64,000 nt of DNA. Source: Pusillimonas sp. T7-7. Its GTDB lineage: Bacteria; Pseudomonadota; Gammaproteobacteria; Burkholderiales; Burkholderiaceae_B. The notes below the pieces were generated by a model that did no database searches, was not told the DNA's origin, and saw only the letters and a program-made list of their open reading frames with translations. Below, one piece after another: positions 63,052 to 64,000 of the stretch. The translations under genes were made by a program, and so were the position numbers. Location of the stretch: the NCBI RefSeq assembly GCF_000209655.1, contig NC_015458.1, positions 3,100,001 through 3,164,000 on the forward strand, in the 5' to 3' direction. The number at the start of each line of letters is the position of its first letter. The stretch's first letter is position 1.

Positions 63052-64000
63052 ATGAAGACGCACAACATCCGTTTTTATTATCAGGGCAAGGTTCACGAAG
63101 TGGCTGAACAGCCAACAACGCGCACGGTACTTCAATACCTGCGCGAAGACCTGCACTGCACCGGCACCAAAGAAGGCTGTGCCGAGGGTGATTGCGGCGC
63201 CTGTACGGTGGTGGTGGGCGAGCTGGATTCCACTGGCAAGGTCGCCCTGAGGGCCGTCAATGCCTGTATACAGTTTCTGCCCGCGCTCGATGGCAAGGCG
63301 CTGTTCACCGTCGAAGATCTGCGCCAGCCCGATGGCGCCCTGCATCCGGTACAACAAGCCATGGTCGACCACCATGGCTCGCAATGCGGCTACTGTACGC
63401 CGGGGTTCGTCATGTCCATGTGGGCCATGTACAACAATCAGATGGGTGCGCGGCCCGCGCGCACAGACATACACGACGCCTTGTCGGGTAATCTGTGTCG
63501 CTGCACCGGCTATCGCCCGATCATCGATGCCGCCCATGCCATGTTTGATTTGCCGCAGGTGGCCTTTAACGATCAGGCCCTGGCCAGGCAGCTGCAAATG
63601 CTGCGTCGCACCGATACCTTTAGCTATCACCATGACGGACGGGTCTTTCTTGCGCCGCGCACCTTGCCTGAACTGGCGCGATTGTGCCTTGATTTTCCAA
63701 AGGCGCGGCTATTGGCGGGCAGCACAGACATAGGCTTGTGGGTCACCAAGCAGCTACGCGAATTGCCCCAATTGATCCATATAGGCCAAGTGGCCGAGCT
63801 ACGCGATATTGTTGAAGAGGATGGCGTCTTGTTCATAGGCGCCGGCGCCTTGCTTAACGAAGCGTATGACGCCCTGGTGCAGCGTTATGGCCAACTGCGC
63901 GAAATGCGGCAGCGCTTTGCGTCGTTTCCCATACGCAATGCCGGCACACTGGGGGGCAATATCGCCAATGGCTCGCCCATAGGCGATTCCATGCCTGGTC
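63052..64000 (+). CDS. xdhA: Xanthine dehydrogenase small subunit, 5' part (cut by window edge)
   Basis: An open frame of 316 codons from ATG 63052 runs off the window. The N-terminal plant-type [2Fe-2S] motif is GTKEGCAEGDCGACTVVV, and the second [2Fe-2S] domain shows GSQCGYCTPGFVMSM and SGNLCRCTGYRPI. The FAD domain then starts (FLAPRTLPELARL, ARLLAGSTDIGLWV, RNAGTLGGNIANGSPIGDS). XdhA passes electrons from the molybdenum subunit XdhB, presumably encoded to the right, to NAD. It starts purine oxidation in the pathway continued by UraD and AllA. Confidence 0.96.
   Translation, partial: MKTHNIRFYYQGKVHEVAEQPTTRTVLQYLREDLHCTGTKEGCAEGDCGACTVVVGELDSTGKVALRAVNACIQFLPALDGKALFTVEDLRQPDGALHPVQQAMVDHHGSQCGYCTPGFVMSMWAMYNNQMGARPARTDIHDALSGNLCRCTGYRPIIDAAHAMFDLPQVAFNDQALARQLQMLRRTDTFSYHHDGRVFLAPRTLPELARLCLDFPKARLLAGSTDIGLWVTKQLRELPQLIHIGQVAELRDIVEEDGVLFIGAGALLNEAYDALVQRYGQLREMRQRFASFPIRNAGTLGGNIANGSPIGDSMPG

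Overview
This window looks like a chromosomal segment of a betaproteobacterium, most likely Burkholderiales and probably Alcaligenaceae (the Bordetella/Pusillimonas/Advenella neighbourhood). The assignment rests on protein flavour and gene order: rpmH-rnpA-yidD-yidC beside dnaA-dnaN-gyrB without an intervening recF, several free-standing Bug (TctC-type) binding proteins, and many IclR, TRAP and acid-catabolic genes. It is an inference, because no rRNA is present. No tRNA, rRNA, CRISPR array, insertion sequence or prophage was seen.

Layout. 1-4.4 kb: an acid-catabolism cluster (SDR dehydrogenase cut by the window edge, citryl-CoA-lyase-like protein, acyl-CoA ligase, Bug receptor) with a divergent IclR regulator. 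4.5-12.4 kb: the replication/membrane-insertion core (yidC, yidD, rnpA, rpmH, then divergently dnaA, dnaN, gyrB); mnmE, the usual neighbour of yidC, is missing here. 12.5-19 kb: a class II aldolase-like gene, a TRAP transporter, a small cupin, an XRE-cupin regulator, a ferredoxin and a DJ-1/PfpI protein. 19-25 kb: CorA, a DUF1993 protein, a complete tctCBA operon, and a TerC-family exporter preceded by a yybP-ykoY (Mn2+) riboswitch with an intrinsic terminator. 25-31.2 kb: CurA-like reductase, DUF3820 protein, AlkA-like glycosylase, Ohr, Tag, a GST, an IlvD/Edd-family dehydratase and an unusual HMA protein.

31.4-40.9 kb: a tightly coupled nitrate assimilation operon (nrtA-nrtB-nrtD-nirB-nirD-nasA-cobA) read leftward from a textbook sigma-54 promoter with two NtrC-like sites. 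Divergent from it is dinB (Pol IV) with a LexA-like box. CobA would supply the siroheme precursor used by NirB. 42-47 kb: a two-component remnant of a polar amino-acid ABC transporter (no ATPase), a MOSC protein, an EamA-type exporter and an ArgD-type aminotransferase. 47-51 kb: a Bug receptor, a 688-residue metallophosphoesterase with a large unassigned C-terminal half, and a divergent IclR regulator. 51-54.4 kb: malate synthase G with a divergent LysR.

54.4-64 kb: a GntR regulator, a maleate isomerase/arylmalonate decarboxylase-like enzyme, a second TRAP transporter, a hydantoinase/dihydropyrimidinase-type amidohydrolase and an FAH-family hydrolase; then purine/ureide genes (allA, uraD, and the 5' part of xdhA). 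The right half therefore points to breakdown of cyclic amides and ureides. Glyoxylate released by AllA could enter central metabolism through the malate synthase at 51-53 kb. The best candidates for something undescribed are the phosphoesterase/Bug/IclR locus and the TRAP/hydantoinase/FAH/isomerase locus.
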